Of a DNA stretch of 64,000 nucleotides, positions 1-11,179 are shown piece by piece. The position numbers and the translations under genes were made by a program. The notes under the pieces were generated by a model. That model did not search any database. It was not told where the DNA came from and saw only the letters and a list, made by a program, of their open reading frames with translations. Origin of the DNA: Paragorgia papillata (Eukaryota; Cnidaria; Anthozoa; Scleralcyonacea; Coralliidae); assembly GCA_035771165.1 (NCBI GenBank), contig JAWNZC010000123.1, positions 558,001 through 622,000 of the forward strand. The letters are read 5' to 3'. Position 1 is the stretch's first letter. Every line of letters starts with the position of its first letter.

Positions 1-730
1 TTCAGCCAATTTGGTCAATATGTAATCTATTACATGCAAGATAAAGGCTCCTCTATCAAGTCTTGAACATTTGACCAAAGACGATTTTGAAAGTATGAAA
101 CAAAATCCTACCGCAATCCGGTGGTGCATGACCTACTTATTTGTTTACTATTTTCAACACAATTTGGCGGATCGTAGATATACCTGATGAAATTAAATAG
201 GTGACTAAATGATTGGATAATGGTTGTTGTTTAGATCAGGAGGTCGGCAAATAGTTGGCAAGCTACTCAATAAGCAGAATTCTCACTTTAATATATTCCC
301 CTTATATATTTACTGTTCGAAATGGAACGCTATCTTCTAAGAAATATATGTAAATTGGCTTTCAAGCGCTGGCCATTTTGTCATTAATTTCTGGTAATGT
401 TGTACTCCATTTTTAGAGCAAGATGAACAATCCAGTTATATAGAGACCAGTGGCTCTCCTTTTGACGCTAAAATCGTCTGGCGTAAACAATAGAGTAAAG
501 CAATAAATGGACTGGTCTTGTCTGGCTCAGGCAGAAATGGGTTAAATTTGCATATCAGACAAGTCTGCCGGAATATCTCAAGAACAAAGTGAGATATGGA
601 AGAGCTGTAAATTAATTTTCTTCATTATTTTGAGAGTTTTTTTTCAAATACAGATAAACTCAGTTTTTGCTTCATCATAGGCACTTTAAATGAGAATCTA
701 AACCAAAAGTTGATATCAAGTTGCAATCAA
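1..730. other. non-coding DNA downstream of the Death-domain exon
   Basis: No convincing coding segment is visible on either strand. Positions about 420-545 resemble a dispersed family also seen near 16290-16745, 30660-30880 and 32190-32290: a core like 'atcgtctggcgt' plus 'agagtaaa', ending in 'aatgggtta'. The stretch directly follows the stop codon of the minus-strand Death-domain gene and should hold its 3' UTR. Confidence 0.5.
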
Positions 731-999
731 TTAGACAAAATGCTTGTTCTCCACCTCTTGCGCTAACTTTATCAGTTTAGCATCTTTTAAAGCCTTAACC
801 AGCGTTGATCTTGTTCCATGCCTTTCCTTAAATTGCTCAAGCATGGTACGAGCCTTCTGATCTACACTCTCATCCAATCTGCAACCAGCGATATTTTTAG
901 TATCGTCAACATCAAGTACTTTTGTCAGTAATGCCACATCCTTCCATTTGGATCCTAGTTTTCGTGCTATTCTCACAATCTCGTCACCTTGTAATTCAT
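731..999 (-). CDS. Death-domain terminal exon (last exon of PNP-Death gene)
   Basis: This exon of about 89 codons ends in TAA at 731-733. It opens after a good acceptor (TTCTTACAG, intron side 1000-1002) in phase 1. The peptide has the Death-domain pattern: ELQGDEIVRIARKLG, the helix-2 Trp in SKWKDVAL, an acidic helix-3 region (LDVDDTKNI), then MLEQFKERHG, and a last helix TLVKALKDAKLIKLAQEVE. Death domains are about 80-90 residues and mediate homotypic assembly of immune or apoptotic complexes in the cytosol. Strand, spacing and phase match the PNP exons at 10039-11824 and the linker exon at 5154-5285, so I read it as the C-terminus of one PNP-Death protein. The domain call is strong. The linkage to the PNP exons is inferred from phase and order only. 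Confidence 0.72.
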
Positions 1000-1139
1000 C
1001 TGTAAGAATTCAAAGGAGTGAGTTACGTTCATTGAAACGCTAATAAGTTCAGTTGCAATGCTAAATGATCATTCAGACGCCCAGCAAAATACACAAAGTT
1101 TAAAAATATAATTTAGTAGAATCTAACATTTCGTTTCTT

Positions 1140-1225
1140 CTATTCCTTTCTTTTCCCCTTCCTTCCTTTCCTTTCCTTTTCTTTCCTTTCCTTTCCTTTC
1201 CTTTCTTTTTTTTCCTGTTCTTTAT

Positions 1226-1281
<56 letters not shown>

Positions 1282-1425
1282 GGAAACTTTATTGAAATAC
1301 TTTATATATATATATATATATCTATAATATATACAATTATAAATCTCACTAATTAAGGTAATTTATAATTGACTACTTGAACCTATTTATTGCTTACAAT
1401 AATAATAATAATAACAAGCGTTCAC
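1140..1425 (-). repeat. CCTTT-rich tract, (AAT)n and LINE 3' end (minus)
   Basis: A C/T-rich pentanucleotide tract (about 1140-1215) is followed by (AAT)n from about 1227 to 1280, then sequence beginning 'ggaaactttatt'. Read on the minus strand, this is an AATAAA signal, GTTTCC and an (ATT)n tail, which is the 3' end of a non-LTR element. The same junction recurs at 4537, so these are two copies of one LINE family with trinucleotide tails. Confidence 0.5.
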
Positions 1426-1436
1426 TCGGGCTACTA

Positions 1437-1800
1437 GGGACCTTAAGATCTACGACGGCAACTTCGAGGATGACGTCCTTCAAACAAAAGCATTCTTCCT
1501 TCAAAACAAAGATAATGAATAATTTCTAGTCCCAAGAGTAATCTGAACACCGTCCTCGCTCTGTATAGAACGCCACTCAGAGTATTTTCACGTCTTCAGG
1601 ACGACGTTGACTCGTGGGGTGATGAGAACTGTCGTCTGAGATTGCCTTAACACAGACACTGCAACCGTTTTAACAATTTGAAAATTATAAAACAAGCTTC
1701 AAGTATTGAATACAGTAGTCAGTTAACCGTGACTTCTTTTTAATGCTGAAATTTGAATTGCTTTTTAACCGCCGTCGTCGTCCTAGCATCTTAAGGTCCC
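1437..1800. mobile_element. MITE, family with GGGACCTTAAGAT termini
   Basis: The ends are inverted: GGGACCTTAAGATCTACGAC at the left, and the right end reads as its complement (gtcctagcatcttaaggtccc). Flanks TACTA and TACTG suggest a 5-bp target duplication with one change. There is no transposase. A second, diverged copy of the whole 360-bp unit lies at 25331-25683, which confirms a mobile family. The element at 44035-44511 shares only the terminal motif. Confidence 0.75.
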
Positions 1801-2251
1801 TACTGGCAAAGTGCGGAGGTATTGCAACAATCAAAAATCGAAGACCTCTCAGTCCTCCGCTGAGGCTATATACCGCGCTAGCAAATGTGGGAGTGGGCCG
1901 AGGAAGACCAGATCGAAGACTGATTGTGGTGCATACTCCACACTGGTGACATATTTACAATCAAGACATGAAGTTGTCAGCCTCATCTGATCACTGTTGA
2001 ACCACAAAGTCAGCCAGTCACTTCAAAATCTACAAACTAACGTGCAGGACACTTTGACCAAAAGGCAAATCTGTTCAACTTTTGTCCAACTCCAAAAGCA
2101 AAAGGAGCAAAGAACTTACAACATGCCTCACGGACTCACTCCATCTAGTGGAAGTAAAAAGCGCAAAAATGCAAAATTGCGAGGGGGGAAAACCGAGCCG
2201 AAACCTAGAAATAATCGAGAAATAATAATAATAATAAGACTCGAGAAATAA

Positions 2252-2451
<200 letters not shown>

Positions 2452-2653
2452 GGCGGCAAGTAGGTAGGACGTACGGGAAGAAGCTCCAATGTATTTCGAA
2501 GTTTCTAGTCTACCGAAAGCCAGCCAAGCAACAAGCGCCAAAGCAATTGGAAAACATACCTTTGGGTACCTTGCATTTTGTCTCATAAGACAAAAAAGGC
2601 GTCTTGAAGCGAAATTTACAACACAATTTTTTATTTTTTTTTATTTTACTAAT

Positions 2654-4225
2654 ATGGAGAACCGAGAAGAAGCCGATCAAAGTCAAGTAACAACAAGTAC
2701 TCTGGGAAGACTGAGATGGTCAGAAGAAATGAACAATGATTTGCTTGAATGTAAGAGGAAAGCGAAGCAGCTAAATGCATCTGAAAATCCGCCTCGTAAT
2801 GCAAACGGTAGGAAGAAGGGATATATGAAAATCATGAAAGAACTGTGGGACGAGCTTGGGTATGCAGACATGTTTTTGTCTAGTCAAAACATACGAGATC
2901 AGGCGGCAAGGCTGGAGAAAACAACTGGAAACGTCAGGGAAACTATAGTTGAAAGTGTGGGTTATAGGGAAACAGAATCACTAGAAGAAAATACAGACTT
3001 TGAAGAACGAATAAATAACGAAATGCAGTCGATATCTGCTCCGAGTACGGAAAACCTTGATTTACATAACTTGCCAAGCATGGAAGCTCCCGTGGGACCA
3101 AATACGTTGACAGGTAACACCGAAACAGAAAGCTTCCTAAAAAAAGCGTATCCGATATTTACGTTAGAAGTGCAATCCCCGGGAGACTTTACGAAACGCT
3201 CGACTGACACAAGAACAAAGAGAAAACCAAGTGATTCCGATATTGCTAAAGCCATTAGTGAGCTCTTGGAGCAAAATAGTACAGTCGACCCAGCAGAAAA
3301 TCCGTTTGGGTGGCTTTGGCTAGCAAATTGCATTCTGTATGCGGTAGTTATAGCTTTTCTAATATATACAAAGGATGGAAGAAACAAGGCAGAACACAGG
3401 AGCATCATAGACGTAAGGACGTAGGTCAGAAATTAAAAGAAGAATTCGAGCAGCGGGGAAACGAAATAAGAAGAAAAATTGCGAAGGCAGAATTTGAAAG
3501 AATTTTAGAAAATAGGAAAATTACAAAAAAAGGCCGAAAGAATAGGGCAATGCTAGAAAAAGAATGTAATAAGATATCGGCAGCGGGGCTGGTAAGCTAT
3601 ATGGAGAGGAAAAATCAGACGTCAGAAAGTTAAAGAGAACTTATAGAAGAAAGATGAAACAGGAGAAGTCGAGAGAACTGAACAAGCGCTTCCAAGCTGA
3701 TCCGGGCGCAGTTTACGCATGTATGAAGAAGATGATTGAGAAAGACGGAAATAACGAAAAACCGAAATATGAAGCAACATCTCGAGATGAAGAGAACAAC
3801 CAAAACAGATTTGAAAATATCGAAGAAGCAAGTAGCTACTGGAAATCATTGTGGGAAAGCGAAGGGACTGGAAATATTGAAGCGGAGTGGTTGGAAGACG
3901 TGAGAGCTGCCATCAGTGACCATGTACCATCACTCTCTCAAGAAATATATGAGCCTGACACAAACCGTGTGGTGAGTGTAATCCTTAAGAAACGGAACTG
4001 GAGCGCGCCTGGCCCTGATCGGATAGCAAGCTTTTGGTGGAAAAAGGCACAGTCACTACACGAGGGAGTTGCAAGGAGTTTCAAAGCGGTGTTTCAGGAA
4101 GATCACGATTACCCATGGTGGTTCACTGAAGGCAAGACCTCTCTTATCCCGAAACCTGGCGAATTCTCCAATGATAATCAGAGACCTATATAACATGCCT
4201 GAACACAGTGCAGTACTCTGCAACA
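2654..4225 (+). pseudogene. non-LTR retrotransposon ORF, frameshifted, 5' part of RT only
   Basis: Three overlapping frames form one broken ORF. The first frame (ATG at 2654, to 3424) has a LRWSEEMNND motif and a GYMKIMKELWDELGY segment resembling a Myb/SANT-type DNA-binding N-terminus. The second (about 3360-3633) is a charged coiled region. The third (3654-4193) enters the reverse transcriptase with WSAPGPDRIASFWWKK and PWWFTEGKTSLIPKPGE and stops at NQRP. After 4193 a short out-of-frame stretch still resembles the next RT motif. RT motifs A-E, including the catalytic Asp pair, are missing. I recognise this as the type of non-LTR element widespread in corals with a RPITCLN-like motif, but cannot assign the clade. 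At least two frameshifts plus the 3' truncation make it dead. Confidence 0.65.
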
Positions 4226-4422
4226 GTTTGAACATAGCACGTTCTTTTAAGGTTCTAGTGGAATAGTACATTAATGTTTAGATAGTTAATTTGTCGGGTT
4301 TTTTGGTTTTTTCTTTTTTTAACTAACTTTTAGAATTTGTAATTTAATATTTAACGCAACAATTGGCTACGTTCGCGCCCAACTGATGTTTTTTATTTAC
4401 TGAGTACTCAGAAGTTGTACAC

Positions 4423-5010
<588 letters not shown>

Positions 5011-5082
5011 GGTCTATTGACTCAGGCCTTCATTAGAGCAATAACTATAAGCTGCAGGCTCCTGTCATTTATAAACTGCACG

Positions 5083-5142
5083 GGTGACGTGTGCTGTTAG
5101 CGCGCTACCTCTCGCCAAATGTTAAGCCCGGATAGAGGCTGA
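5083..5142 (+). repeat. 5S-rRNA-derived SINE head, fragment
   Basis: The segment 'cgggtgacgtgtgctgttagcgcgc' followed by GTTAAGCCCGG matches the heads of the two fuller 5S-derived SINEs at 13420 and 31703. It breaks off before the second half of the internal promoter. Confidence 0.55.
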
Positions 5143-5153
5143 CGTATTCTTAC

Positions 5154-5285
5154 CTGATTGCTCTTCAAACTGACTCTTCACAGATAAAGATGGACATGAC
5201 GTCACGTAATTATTGTTTTCTGCCCTCCTTTCACAATTTTTGGGTGTTGGCTGCTCTGCATCCACCTCATCTTTGTCTTCAAATT
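5154..5285 (-). CDS. acidic linker exon of PNP-Death gene (probable)
   Basis: An internal exon of 132 bp (44 codons) is flanked by an acceptor (ATATTACAG) and a consensus donor (CAG/GTAAGA), phase 1 at both ends. That is the phase required between the PNP exon ending at 10039 and the Death exon starting at 999. The peptide is hydrophilic and acidic at its start (EFEDKDEVDAEQPTPKN) and ends SVKSQFEEQSG, as expected of an inter-domain linker. It contains no fold I recognise. A Penelope-like element abuts it on the upstream side, so a spurious exon in element sequence is possible, but the residues do not resemble that element. Confidence 0.5.
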
Positions 5286-5309
5286 CTGTAATATAAATAT
5301 AAATGTAAT

Positions 5310-6230
5310 ATAATATGTTGCTAAATGTTTGCTCACTGTTAAATGTTGGTATTTCTCGTGTCGAATCTGCTATTTGTGCAAGGTCACTCTTTTTCTCAGA
5401 TTTTCGGTTTGGCCAATATAAAAACATTCACACTTCGTACAGATAACCAAATAGATTACGTTTCTTGCCTTGCATGCAGTTCATTATTGATTTGATTTTC
5501 CAAATTTTACCGTTTTTTTGTTTTATCGTATTCCCGGTGATTATGTGCCACATCTACAATCCTGGTCAAAATCACTCGGACACCTTGCCTTAAATCACAT
5601 CTGATATCAAATTTCCTTCTGAAAACCATTCCCCCCGCTCCCCCCATTCAATGTTGATAAAAATTTGCGCTGAACATAGTTTGCATTTTATTTTCTAACC
5701 AACACTGAACGGGGAGAATGGGAGCGGGCGATGTTTTTTTAACATAATCTTAGGAGTTGATGCGCTTAAGTTCTTTTTACGCGACTGTCCGAGTTCATTT
5801 TGGCCAGGATTGGAGGTTCCTCATATCTGCTTACGGTTGGATCGTTTTCTTTTTAGTTAAATTCCGCTCGCGTTAGTTGTTGTTTTAAGTTTTTTGGTTG
5901 GCGTCGGCTCACTATTAGATTTGTTTTGTCCATCATGTTTTTCATTTCAGCAGAATTGTTGAGGAAATTTGAGGTCTTGTTTTATCCTTGAGAAAACTTG
6001 TGGGTTGTTTGGGTTGTGAGTTATGATGAGTGGGAGGGAGTACTGTCTTGTCTGTTGATCTCTCATTTGGTGTTCGTAAACTTTCTAATGGTGTTGATGT
6101 TGCTTTTTTAATTCCTTCAGAGAGAATTGTTTGTGGATAGTTCTGCTTTTGTAAAAACTTTTCCAATTCTTGTAAACGTTTCTGTCAGATTTCTGGTTTA
6201 GATACTATACTGCAAATTCTTCGTGCAAGT
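5310..6230 (-). mobile_element. Penelope-like element fragment with GIY-YIG remnant
   Basis: On the minus strand, 6166-5942 encodes EKFLQKQNYPQTILSEGIKK and, in a shifted frame, LPLIITHNPNNPQVF; both are typical of the region after the RT in Penelope-like elements. Positions about 5460-5320 encode NVIYLVICTKCECFYIGQT followed by LRKR, a GIY-YIG endonuclease signature with a stop codon soon after. A small inverted-repeat element (5553-5820) interrupts the two parts. RT motifs are not seen here. A further probable piece lies at about 7620-7440. Confidence 0.55.
5553..5820. mobile_element. small inverted-repeat element inside the Penelope-like copy
   Basis: The left end has 'caatcctggtcaaaatcactcggac'-type sequence, and the right end contains its imperfect complement (gtccgagttcattttggcc, aggattgg). 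Inner arms around 'cccccgctccc' and 'gggagcggg' also pair. It has no coding capacity. Confidence 0.45.
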
Positions 6231-6296
6231 GAATATGGAATATTTTTTTAAATGCCTTGGGTGACAGGATTTAAAATGTAAATATTGATGTGCATA

Positions 6297-6408
6297 ACAA
6301 TTATACCATGAGCTCGATTCGTATATGAGCTCATAGCCAACGAGGTGCAAAGCACCGGTTGGCTATTAGTCATATACGACGAGAGCGAATGGTATAATTG
6401 TTTTATTA
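6297..6408. repeat. hairpin of about 110 bp
   Basis: The ends are AACAATTATACCATGAGCTC and a near-complement (gagcgaatggtataattgtt). A second nested stem forms from 'tatgagctcatagccaacg' and 'cggttggctattagtcata'. The whole segment folds as an imperfect palindrome, typical of a tiny MITE. Confidence 0.55.
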
Positions 6409-6799
6409 GATAGCGAAAACATTTATAAAAATAAAGAAAAACTGTTAATTCATAACGGAAATGAATAAAGAAAAAACCCGAACTTCCGCCACCCATATTT
6501 CCGCCATGCGCAATTGCTTTCACGTATAGTAAGATTTTCCCTTGACAGTAAACTGACTTGGAGTTCAAAACAGTCTCGAAAATGTGTTTGGAAGCTCCTA
6601 GAGTTTATAAAAGCGTTGAAAATATCGTATGTAACGACTTAAACAGCTCAGGAAAGTGAAAAGGTTAGTCAGTGCATGTTCTCTACTTATTGACATGTAA
6701 AAATTTAACATTTAAAATGTTTGTATGTTATTAGTGATTTCAGCTTGAGTTGGTAAAGTTTTCACATGTTTTTGCTGTACAAGCTGTCGTAGCTAAGTT

Positions 6800-6960
6800 A
6801 AACTCGAAAACAGCCTCGGGCTACCATCTGAGTTCCAGTGATGAGAGCGCCTGGCTGGCAATCGGAAAGTTGAAAGTTCGAGTCCTGTCTGGAGCTCAGA
6901 GTTTTTCTCTGAGTTTAAATTACGACAGCTTTCAGCAAAAACATACGAAAAATTAAAAAA
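6800..6960 (+). repeat. possible tRNA-derived SINE head
   Basis: A B-box-like AGTTCGAGTCCTG (about 6874) lies downstream of an A-box-like stretch near 6828-6850, at tRNA-like spacing. The arms do not pair well enough for a tRNA gene. A Pol III promoter relic of a SINE is the likeliest reading. Confidence 0.25.
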
Positions 6961-7289
6961 AGTTATTAAAAGTTATTATTATATGGCTCGGATTACTTCG
7001 CTGTGATTGGTTGCTGACGGTGCGAGATTTCTCCGTAATGACCACGGGCATTATGAAAATTGTTAATGCCCTACGATTGGAAACAAACAAAAAATCCTAA
7101 TAAGAAACTTTTATTGCCGAAAAAAGTCGTGATGAACATCGTCGTGATGAACATTATAAAAGTAAATTCTAGTATCCAGACGAGAAAGAAACAGAAGAAA
7201 ATAACGCTAGTTCGGTGTTTTGACGAAGTTAAAGGAAGCGAAGACCAAGAAATACAAGATTGATTTTGAAATAAAAAGTGCCATATAAT

Positions 7290-7436
7290 AAACTACTTAA
7301 TAACCTCGACCGTTCGGTCTTTACGGTAAAATATTAAACCTCGGCCTTCATGAGCGTATTAACCTCGCTATGGCTCGGTCAATACAGCAAGACCTCGATT
7401 TAATATTTTACCGTAAAGACCTCACTCTCATATAGC
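7290..7436. repeat. inverted repeat / small MITE
   Basis: The left arm contains GGTCTTTACGGTAAAATATT and the right arm AATATTTTACCGTAAAGACC, separated by about 60 bp. This is a near-perfect stem with no coding content. Confidence 0.65.
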
Positions 7437-7439
7437 TTT

Positions 7440-8760
7440 ATTTCTTTAGGAAATAGTTTTTTCTGGTTCTACATTTATTACGACTTGTATTTTGTCTTTA
7501 AACAAAACATTGTTAACTCGGTAATTTAATAAATGTGGTACTGAAGATTTTGTAAAGCCCTCAACTGCCTTTTTCAGTAGACTTTTTTGTTTAATTGGTA
7601 ATTTTTCTATTCTGAGTTATGTATGTGTTATTTGTTTACTGTTAGTTTTTACTCATATTATCTCTGCTGCAGTTTAGCTAGAATTAACAGCCGAATTTTA
7701 TCTGGAAATACGCTGACTGAAACACTCATGCCGCCATCTAGTTTTTTTATTACTAATGAGATATGAGCTGATAGCCTGTAATATATATATATATTATATA
7801 TATATATATGCATAAACGTAACTATTGTAAACATAGATATGCTCATGAAAGTGTTTTCTCGCAACTTAAAATATTGACTTTCGCCTGCAACGTATAAGTA
7901 TAATAGATACAATATGAGCGGCCGAGGGATTTACAACGGCGCGCCGAAACTTAAACTACGATGAGTTTATATCATGAATACTTTGTTTAGTAGTCGTTGA
8001 AAAGGCAAAAACAAATAATTTAAACTGCAAGGAAAAAGCTAAATTTGAGCTAATGGGTCCTACAATAGTAATAGTTTTAGTAGTCGACAATAGTAATAGT
8101 TTTAACTTGTAAATTGTCGGTATTTTTGCTGTTTTGAATTATTTCTTCTGTTCAATTGTATTTTGGGTCTGTCGTGTATGGTTACAGAACGTCGAGAAAT
8201 CGATAGAAATAGCAACGTGCACACTAGTCGAAATTTTACTGTTTTTAAACTAACCAATCAGATGACGAGTCTCATCGGAGTTTCCCAGAGCCTCCAATTC
8301 TTGGTGATGACCAAAAGGATCGCAGGCTCTGGGTACGAGATTGTAGCATTAAACTATAAGAAGACTGGAACGCTAACTCAGGGGGGGGGTTGAAGCCAGT
8401 GCCAGGCCCTTTGCAGGTAGCTGCCGTCACTCCGTCAGTCCCGTGCTTTTCATCCTGCCATATATTTTGTTTGGGACGATAACAAATTACTCCAAAACAA
8501 CGGATTGAAATACATTGTGTACGCGGTAAGTTTTTAGAAATAGCATTGACTTCAATTTGATGTATAGAATAAGTTTCCTCGTTATGTTAAACTTTTTAAA
8601 ATGTGGTAAATGTTTGGCCATATTTCGTTGGGAAATAACACTAAGAAACTTGTAGTTATGCTGTATATATCTGATATCCGATTTACAACACCTGTTTAAA
8701 CATTCATTTATTTTGAATTTTCTTCATGAATTATTAATTATGTTTTAACTTTCTTTATTA
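7440..8760. other. non-coding, fragmentary repeats
   Basis: Minus-strand 7620-7440 encodes a broken peptide (LPIKQKSLLKKAVEGFTKSS, then a hydrophobic-basic run) that may be a second piece of the Penelope-like element. (TA)n lies at about 7783-7809. At about 7908 is a relative of the palindrome arm at 4605. No exon with splice signals was found. Confidence 0.35.
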
Positions 8761-8799
8761 TATATATGGCGCCAAGACAGACTAAAGGTAAGAGAGGTA

Positions 8800-9113
8800 A
8801 TGCATAGCATGTCTAGGGATTTTTGGTGAAGGAAAATTCGAGTGTAGAATATATACATTTTAAGACCAAACCGGGACCATTTGCGAAAAATGCAACCACA
8901 CAGGCCTTCCGCCAGGAATTGAACCAACGTCAACGCCCTCTATGGCTCAGTGGTCAGAGCATTCCACTAGAATCGCAAGGTCGTGGGTTCAATTCCTGCC
9001 GGTAGGCCTGTGTAGTTGCATTTTTCGCAACTGGTCCCGGTTTGGTCTTAAAATGTATATATTCTACACTCGAATTTTCCTTCACCCAAAATCCTGAGAA
9101 CATGCTATGCAAT
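8800..9113. mobile_element. palindromic element with a tRNA-like loop
   Basis: Arms of roughly 115 bp (about 8800-8919 and 8996-9112) are inverted copies, for example TGGTGAAGGAAAATTCGAGT against ACTCGAATTTTCCTTCACCC, extending out to GCATAGCATG / CATGCTATGC. The loop (about 8925-8999) contains a tRNA-like A box (TGGCTCAGTGGTCAG) and B box (GGTTCAATTCC). No protein is encoded. This looks like a MITE or SINE hybrid in which a Pol III promoter sits at the apex of a long stem. Confidence 0.65.
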
Positions 9114-9337
9114 CGAGTGAAATGCCCAATATTGCTTATAATGTATAGTAATGTATCTAGTTCTATCATAATTCCTCTTAAGTAATTTTTAGATCTCACG
9201 AGATAATCCTTGCGCGCGTAACTCGTGACTGGTTGAACAGTCGAGAATGACATTAGATGTTTATAACAAGCGTTTTAGAAAATAATAAAACTGTTTTTTT
9301 GTTTTGTCTTGACTGTGTTCAATTCTGAGTAAAGCCT

Positions 9338-9820
9338 TTAACGTGCCTATGAAACGAAAATTAAGTTTGCCTTATTTGAAAGAACGCTTAAAATGGTAGA
9401 GTAAAACTTTTGCAGTTTTTCGTTTCCTTGCTTCATTCTTGGGGTATGTTAGTTTGTTTTATATTCAAATTAAACATTTTAACGTCACACGCACATAATG
9501 AGTTATCGAAAAAGTTATATATATTTCCTATTATTAAATATAATCAATCACTTGAAGATCTACATTTTCAGTGTTGTGGGCGAAACACATCCACATGCTC
9601 CATTCAAATTAATTTGGCTTGATGATAGAGAAGATATCTAACCTTCTCCGATAGCCCATTATGCAACTACGACGTCAAAATATTTAATTTTAATATATAA
9701 CAAACCAAAATACCTCAAGAACGAAGCAAGGAAACCAAAAACTGCAAAATATGTTACTCTATAATTTTAAGTGTTCTTTCAATTAAGACAAACTTAATTT
9801 TCGTTTCATAGGCACTTTAA
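9338..9820. mobile_element. TTAA-flanked MITE (piggyBac-like or Kolobok-like)
   Basis: Both ends are bounded by TTAA (9338-9341 and 9817-9820). Inside are inverted repeats: GTGCCTATGAAACGAAAAT at the left against its complement ATTTTCGTTTCATAGGCAC at the right. The arms continue imperfectly inward for more than 100 bp on each side. There is no transposase. TTAA target preference is shared by piggyBac and Kolobok; I cannot choose between them. Confidence 0.65.
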
Positions 9821-10038
9821 TGAAACGTCCTTGTAATACAATTCCTTTATACTTTGGTATATCTCTGAAAGAAATCTGCGGAAAAAACCCTGAATTAATC
9901 GGCCTGCGGGCGCGGTTGAGCCCACAGTCAAGTCAACATAGTTAACATAGTGGGCAAAACATAATCAGCGGTCGCTATACAATGAAAGAAAAGACTAAGT
10001 TGTTTCGAAAAGCACTAACCAACAATTTACTAACCAAC

Positions 10039-10197
10039 CTGGTAAATAAGTTTGTTCGAGAACGTTTTGTACAAACGACGCAGACACTGCTGCGGCATAA
10101 GGCTGCCATTCCTTGCCTTTGGTGCCATCACCCCAATCGCAAATAGCCTTACACAGAATCCAGGGGATCTTGTTACGTTCACAGAGAGAGTATATTC
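10039..10197 (-). CDS. PNP-domain exon 2 of PNP-Death gene
   Basis: A 159-bp exon (53 codons) starts after an acceptor (ACTTATAG) and ends at a donor (CCAG/GTTGGT), phase 1 at both ends. It completes the phosphorylase domain begun at 11824: together the exons read GGEMEAEG then IYSLCERNKIPWILCKA, then ICDWGDGTKGKEWQPYAA and VSASFVQNVL. In PNP/UDP-phosphorylase and MTA/SAH nucleosidase folds this end supplies the catalytic Asp in a (S/C)DxxDG motif and the last helix of the core. The spacing to that Asp is normal, so base-binding chemistry is probably retained. The intron to exon 1 is filled by an 18-bp minisatellite and a tandem duplication. Confidence 0.8.
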
Positions 10198-10250
10198 CTA
10201 TAAGTCAGAATTAAAATTACATTTAATGTAATAAATGGTTTACTAATCTA

Positions 10251-10610
10251 GCCTTTACTTTTTGACCGATTTTGGCCATTTTTTAAACTTTTGGAATAAG
10301 CTGAAACAATGATAATTTGGCTCAAATAAAGCAGTTTTTAGCTTCTGTAGCAAGAAGGCTTTCTTTCTGCTAAATATTCATATTTGAGCCTTGTTTCAAA
10401 AGTCGAAAAAAAAATTAAGAGGTTAGCCTTTTACTTTTTGACCGATTTTGGCCATTTTTTGAACTTTTGAAATATGGTAAAAAAAATGTTAAATACAGAC
10501 TTTTTAGAGCTTCTGTAGCAACGACTAGGCTGGTTTTATACTAAATATTCATATTTGAGCCTTATTTCAAAAGTCTAAAATATGTATTAAGGCGTTAGCC
10601 TTTACTTTTT
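10251..10610. repeat. tandem duplication, unit about 175 bp
   Basis: Two adjacent diverged copies begin 'agcctttactttttgaccg' (about 10251) and 'agccttttactttttgaccg' (about 10425). Both contain TAAATATTCATATTTGAGCC; a third start appears near 10597. It lies in the intron between the PNP exons. Confidence 0.7.
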
Positions 10611-10614
10611 GACA

Positions 10615-11128
10615 AATAATTTAAGAAATGTGAAGATTTTAAGGAATGTAAAGAATTTCATAAATTTGAAACCTTTTAAAAAACAGCACCAAAGACTATA
10701 TTTTTTTATGAAAATAAACACAAAAAAACATGGCCCTTAAAAGACGACCCTAAATTTAAGGAATGTAAAGAATTTCAAGAATTTGAAGTATTTCAGGAAT
10801 TTTATTAAAATGTCATGTATTTATATGTAAAGTATTTTAAGAATGTAAAGTATTTCTGGAATGTAAAGTATTTCAGGAATGTGAAGTATTTCAGAAATGT
10901 AAAGTATTTCAGAAATGTAAAGTATTTCAGGAATGTGAAGTATTTGTGGAATGTAAAGTGTTTTAGGAATGTGAAGTATTTTAGGAATGTGACGTATTTC
11001 AGGAATGTAAAATGTTTAACGAATGTAAAATAATTCAAAAACGTAAAGAATTTCATGAATGTAAATTATTTCAGGAATGTAAAATATTTCAAGAATGTAA
11101 AGTATTTCAGGAATGTAAAGTATATAAA
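10615..11128. repeat. 18-bp minisatellite in PNP intron
   Basis: Degenerate copies of an 18-bp unit like TTTCAGGAATGTAAAGTA run from about 10790 to 11120, with outliers from 10620. Because the period is a multiple of three, both strands stay open and give repetitive peptides (NVKYFR, KYFTFL). These are not genes. The array lies close to the donor of the PNP exon at 11180. Confidence 0.85.
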
Positions 11129-11179
11129 AAATGTGGGGAATTTTTGTATTTTTATAAATATATGGTTTCATTAACTCAC

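Noticed and set aside
10805..11056. Repetitive frames on both strands (KYFTFL / NVKYFR)
   Set aside because: 18-bp minisatellite; a period divisible by three keeps all frames open.
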